A stretch of DNA of 64,000 bases from Streptomyces sp. CB02009 (GTDB lineage: Bacteria > Actinomycetota > Actinomycetes > Streptomycetales > Streptomycetaceae). Position numbers and translations under genes: made by a program. Positions 62,742 to 64,000 of the stretch are shown piece by piece. The notes below the pieces were generated by a model. It was not told the DNA's origin. It was given only the letters and a program-made list of their open reading frames with translations, and ran no database searches. The DNA is taken from contig NZ_LIVV01000001.1 in the NCBI RefSeq assembly GCF_001905825.1, positions 159,473 to 223,472 on the forward strand, read 5' to 3'. Numbering within the stretch: position 1 is the stretch's first letter; each line of letters starts with the position of its first letter.

Positions 62742-64000
62742 GGGGTGTCCGTCGAGGTCGCGATCGGCCTGCGGATCTCGGCGCGTATCCTCCGGGTCTC
62801 CTCCGCCGCCACGTCGAGGGGGGCGCTCGGGGTGAACCCGATCGCGACGGTCGAGTTGGCGTCGCCCCAGCCGCACACGGTCTTCGCGTCCACCGTCTCG
62901 CAGCGGATGTCGACGTCCGAGCCGGGCGGCCTGATCGTCCTGGGCGGATCGCTGACGGTCTCGCTGCCCGTCAGGGTCATCGCGTCCATCAGGCCGTCCC
63001 TGTGCTCCTCCGGGTCCTTGTACCGTCCGGACGAGCCGTACACCTCCACCGTGCGGAACGCGACCCCCTTCTCGGTGCCGGCACTCGTGACGGTGTAGTC
63101 GGCGGAGTAGTGCGTCGCCCCCTTCCGGCCCGCGTCGTCCGGCAGCGGGTCCGGGGGAAGCCGGTGCTCGACGTCGCGCCCGTACGCGCCGTCCACCATC
63201 GATTCGGGCAGCACGAGCTCGTGCGTGGCCGGGGGGAAGGAGGTGTCGTCGTACGAGTAGACGGCGTAGCCCGCGCCGCCGAGCACCAGCAGGGCTCCGG
63301 CGGCAGCGGCGACGACCCGACCGGCGGACCGCTTTCCCGGCGGCGAACCGGCACCCCCCGCCGCTGCTTCCGGGTGGGCCGAGACGGTCGCCGCGTCGGC
63401 GATACCCCCGGCGGCGGCCGGCGCCGCGGCCGACACGGCGGTCGGGGTCGGCGTCGACGGAGGTGTCGGCGAGAGTGTCGGCGGGGGTGTCACCGGGGAG
63501 ACCTCGGTCGCCGGGTGGGCAGCCGCGTCCGGCGCAGGCTTCGCGGTGCTCATCGGCGCCAGGAGGTCCAACAGCGCCCGGGTAGTGGGCCTGTGCGCCG
63601 GGTCCTTGGCCAGGCAGGCGGTGACCACCGGGCGGATGCCCTCCGGCAGCGCGGACAGGTCCGCCGGCTCGTGCACGGCCCGGTACATCAGCATCATCGG
63701 GGTGCCCTCCCCGAACGGCTGCCCTCCGGCCGCCGCCACGAGCACCGCGCCCAGCGCGAACACATCGGCGGAGCCGCCCACTTCGAGCCCCTGGGCCTGC
63801 TCGGGGGCCAGGAAGCCGGGGGTGCCGAAGGCCGCGCCGGTGGAGGTCAGCCGGGTCGCCTCCAGAGCCCGGGCGATGCCGAAGTCGAGCACCCGCGGAC
63901 CGTCGTCGGCCATGATGATGTTGCCGGGCTTCAGGTCGCGGTGGATCAGGCCGCAGCCGTGGATGGCCTGCAGCGCCTCCGCCAACGCCGCGCCGAGCAG
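62738..64000 (-). CDS. membrane serine/threonine protein kinase (5' end outside window)
   Basis: About 420 codons are visible, reading in from the right edge; the apparent TTG start inside is not real. The catalytic loop HRDLKPGN, DFG and APE motifs are present. A Pro/Thr-rich juxtamembrane linker, one transmembrane helix (RVVAAAAGALLVLGGAGYAV) and an extracellular domain of about 170 residues with two Cys (IRCETVD, TVCGWG) follow. It is a PknB-like Hanks kinase that could sense an external signal. The N-lobe lies beyond the window. Confidence 0.92.
   Translation of the reverse strand: MLGAALAEALQAIHGCGLIHRDLKPGNIIMADDGPRVLDFGIARALEATRLTSTGAAFGTPGFLAPEQAQGLEVGGSADVFALGAVLVAAAGGQPFGEGTPMMLMYRAVHEPADLSALPEGIRPVVTACLAKDPAHRPTTRALLDLLAPMSTAKPAPDAAAHPATEVSPVTPPPTLSPTPPSTPTPTAVSAAAPAAAGGIADAATVSAHPEAAAGGAGSPPGKRSAGRVVAAAAGALLVLGGAGYAVYSYDDTSFPPATHELVLPESMVDGAYGRDVEHRLPPDPLPDDAGRKGATHYSADYTVTSAGTEKGVAFRTVEVYGSSGRYKDPEEHRDGLMDAMTLTGSETVSDPPRTIRPPGSDVDIRCETVDAKTVCGWGDANSTVAIGFTPSAPLDVAAEETRRIRAEIRRPIATSTDTP

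Noticed and set aside
62738..63985. Kinase starting at the TTG at 63985
   Set aside because: The frame continues to the window edge and the N-lobe of the kinase fold is missing, so the gene is truncated by the window.

Overview
The window is GC-rich (roughly 70% or more by eye), with GTG/ATG starts, strong third-position GC bias, 4-bp ATGA gene overlaps, Tat and Sec secretion signals, and actinomycete-specific families (DUF6221, DUF6011, DUF6801, PucR regulators, Mce proteins, CGNR regulators). It looks like chromosomal DNA of a Streptomyces or close relative. I see no rRNA, tRNA, CRISPR array, integrase, transposase gene or origin. Both edges cut genes: an acyl-CoA dehydrogenase on the left and a serine/threonine kinase on the right.

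Region by region. 1-5.1 kb: end of an acyl-CoA dehydrogenase, three small conserved proteins, a cytochrome P450 and a convergent PucR-type regulator. 5.2-21.4 kb: the dominant module. Three exported proteins on the minus strand lie divergent from an apparently complete Mce lipid-import operon (ATPase, two YrbE permeases, six MCE proteins MceA-F, four Mce-associated membrane proteins). The 581-bp divergent region holds three promoter-like elements of one type (TTGnnC-18 bp-TAACGT) and four copies of a 19-bp partly dyad motif in two pairs at 32-33 bp spacing. I read this as one jointly controlled envelope/lipid-uptake module. 21.4-30.8 kb: a divergent CGNR regulator/MFS pair sharing a 28-bp dyad, a glutathione peroxidase/PrmC-like methyltransferase pair, a DUF6011 protein, an ATP-dependent RNA ligase of the DraRnl type, a thioesterase II/Ski2-like helicase operon and a DUF457-type membrane protein. 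30.8-34.5 kb: a heterodimeric ABC exporter whose two halves are degenerate in complementary ways.

34.6-41.6 kb: a PNGase A-like glycoamidase and a Tat-exported GH109-type glycosidase (convergent), a large FAD/Fe-S dehydrogenase of the D-lactate/glycolate oxidase type, and a MarR regulator divergent from a homodimeric ABC exporter. 43.6-43.8 kb: an isolated 19-codon hydrophobic micro-ORF with its own ribosome site, terminator and a pair of palindromic repeats upstream; then an MltG-like transglycosylase paralogue. 44.7-50.3 kb: a flavin monooxygenase-like gene and an ssu sulfonate-uptake operon (ssuC-B-A-D) headed by a leader peptide with a near-ideal leaderless promoter. 50.4-54.4 kb: an iron-siderophore importer behind a DmdR/DtxR iron box. 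54.5-64 kb: a nitrobindin-like protein, a prolyl oligopeptidase, a TrmB/LuxR-type regulator, a GyrB-like protein without TOPRIM, an aminopeptidase P, a secreted sialidase and a truncated kinase.

Together the genes describe a soil saprophyte managing lipid uptake, sulfur and iron scavenging, glycan degradation and efflux. The items I would follow first are the mce promoter/operator array, the micro-ORF unit, the GyrB-like protein, the complementary ABC pair, the ssu leader and the RNA ligase.
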